The translations under genes were made by a program, and so were the position numbers. Shown piece after piece: positions 63,420-64,000 of a stretch of DNA of 64,000 nucleotides. How positions within the stretch are numbered: position 1 is the first letter of the stretch; each line of letters begins with the position of its first letter. Origin of the DNA: Superficieibacter sp. 1612_C1 (lineage in GTDB: Bacteria; Pseudomonadota; Gammaproteobacteria; Enterobacterales; Enterobacteriaceae); the NCBI RefSeq assembly GCF_015234305.1, contig NZ_JADGMI010000001.1:62001-126000 (forward strand). Reading direction: 5' to 3'. Under the pieces are notes generated by a model. It had not been told where the DNA came from and searched no databases. It was given only the letters and a program-made list of their open reading frames with translations.

Positions 63420-63890
63420 ATGAACATTATTGAAGCTAACGTTGCTGCCCCGGACGCTCGCGTCGCCATCACCATTGCGCGTTTTAACAATTTCATCAAC
63501 GACAGTCTGCTGGACGGCGCGATTGACGCCCTCAAGCGTATTGGTCAGGTGAAAGACGAAAACATCACCGTTGTTTGGGTTCCAGGTGCTTACGAGCTGC
63601 CACTGGCGGCGGGCGCGCTGGCAAAAACCGGTAAATATGATGCTGTCGTGGCGCTTGGCACGGTGATCCGTGGCGGTACTGCCCACTTCGAATATGTGGC
63701 GGGTGGCGCAAGCAACGGTCTGGCGCATGTCGCTCAGGAGAGCGAAATCCCGGTTGCGTTTGGCGTACTCACTACGGAAAGTATTGAGCAAGCCATCGAA
63801 CGCGCGGGAACCAAAGCCGGTAACAAAGGTGCAGAAGCTGCACTGACCGCGCTCGAAATGATTAATGTATTGAAAGCCATCAAGGCCTGA
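63420..63890 (+). CDS. ribE: 6,7-dimethyl-8-ribityllumazine synthase
   Basis: 156 residues, the E. coli length (ribH elsewhere). Active-site blocks are [36 protein letters not shown] and FGVLTTES. It condenses the RibD product with dihydroxybutanone phosphate and forms a 60-mer shell. An AGGAAG ribosome site precedes it. It is 85 bp after ribD. Confidence 0.97.
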   Translation: MNIIEANVAAPDARVAITIARFNNFINDSLLDGAIDALKRIGQVKDENITVVWVPGAYELPLAAGALAKTGKYDAVVALGTVIRGGTAHFEYVAGGASNGLAHVAQESEIPVAFGVLTTESIEQAIERAGTKAGNKGAEAALTALEMINVLKAIKA

Positions 63891-63909
63891 ATTTTGTAAG
63901 GGGAATTCC

Positions 63910-64000
63910 GTGAAACCTGCTGCTCGTCGCCGCGCCCGTGAGTGTGCCGTCCAGGCGCTTTACTCCTGGCAGTTGTCCCAGAACGACATCTCTGATGTTG
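63910..64000 (+). CDS. nusB: Transcription antitermination protein NusB, N-terminal 30 codons
   Basis: GTG 63910 opens [20 protein letters not shown], the E. coli NusB N-terminus with the Arg-rich RNA-binding segment. The window ends after codon 30. NusB binds boxA RNA with S10 (NusE). An AAGGGGA ribosome site is eight bases upstream; it is 19 bp after ribE. Confidence 0.95.
   Translation, partial: MKPAARRRARECAVQALYSWQLSQNDISDV

Noticed and set aside
62630-63535. 301-codon minus-strand frame over ribD/ribE
   Set aside because: Covers two conserved genes on the plus strand; no ribosome site or motif.

Overview
The window is 64 kb of chromosome from a member of the Enterobacteriaceae (GC in the mid-fifties by eye). 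From about 12.7 kb onward the gene order is that of the E. coli/Salmonella hemB-to-nusB region: hemB, an autotransporter, iprA(yaiV), ampH, sbmA, yaiW, yaiY, yaiZ, ddlA, iraP, psiF, proC, yaiI, aroL-yaiA-aroM, ppnP, rdgC, mak, sbcCD, phoBR, brnQ, proY, malZ, acpH, queA-tgt-yajC-secDF, tsx, yajI, nrdR-ribD-ribE-nusB. The species cannot be fixed from the sequence alone; Citrobacter, Enterobacter, Klebsiella and close relatives all fit. There are no tRNA or rRNA genes, insertion sequences, prophage genes or CRISPR arrays.

1-12.6 kb is accessory and largely about nutrient capture. It holds the 5' part of an MHS-family symporter, the zinc-starvation protein ZinT behind a Zur-box-like site, a leaderless GH28 (pectin-type) hydrolase, and a small CsbD-like stress protein. 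A minus-strand operon follows: cystathionine beta-synthase, cystathionine gamma-lyase/synthase (mtcBC type, reverse transsulfuration) and a polar amino-acid ABC transporter. Divergent from it is a MetNIQ-type ABC transporter. Together they suggest import of sulfur amino acids and their conversion to cysteine.

12.7-51.2 kb is the conserved backbone with local changes. A classical autotransporter sits after hemB. An extensin-like (LAS-type) peptidase and an MdtG-like MFS pump lie between ddlA and iraP. A decayed phoA lies exactly where phoA should be, with its Pho box intact upstream of psiF. dgcC and araJ are missing from their E. coli positions, and a 65-bp BIME tandem array occupies the araJ site. 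A second BIME array of 116-bp units separates malZ from acpH.

51.2-59.6 kb is a seven-gene carbohydrate island between secF and tsx, where E. coli has yajD: LacI regulator, sugar-binding protein, two permeases, GH127-type beta-L-arabinofuranosidase, UgpC/MsmK-type ATPase and GH43 enzyme. All seven are on the minus strand. One promoter is readable in front of the LacI gene, with a perfect -10, a 16-bp LacI-type operator and a CRP site. Neither enzyme has a signal peptide, so imported oligosaccharides, probably plant arabinosides, would be cut in the cytoplasm.

59.8-64 kb returns to the backbone: tsx, yajI, and nrdR-ribD-ribE with the first 30 codons of nusB.
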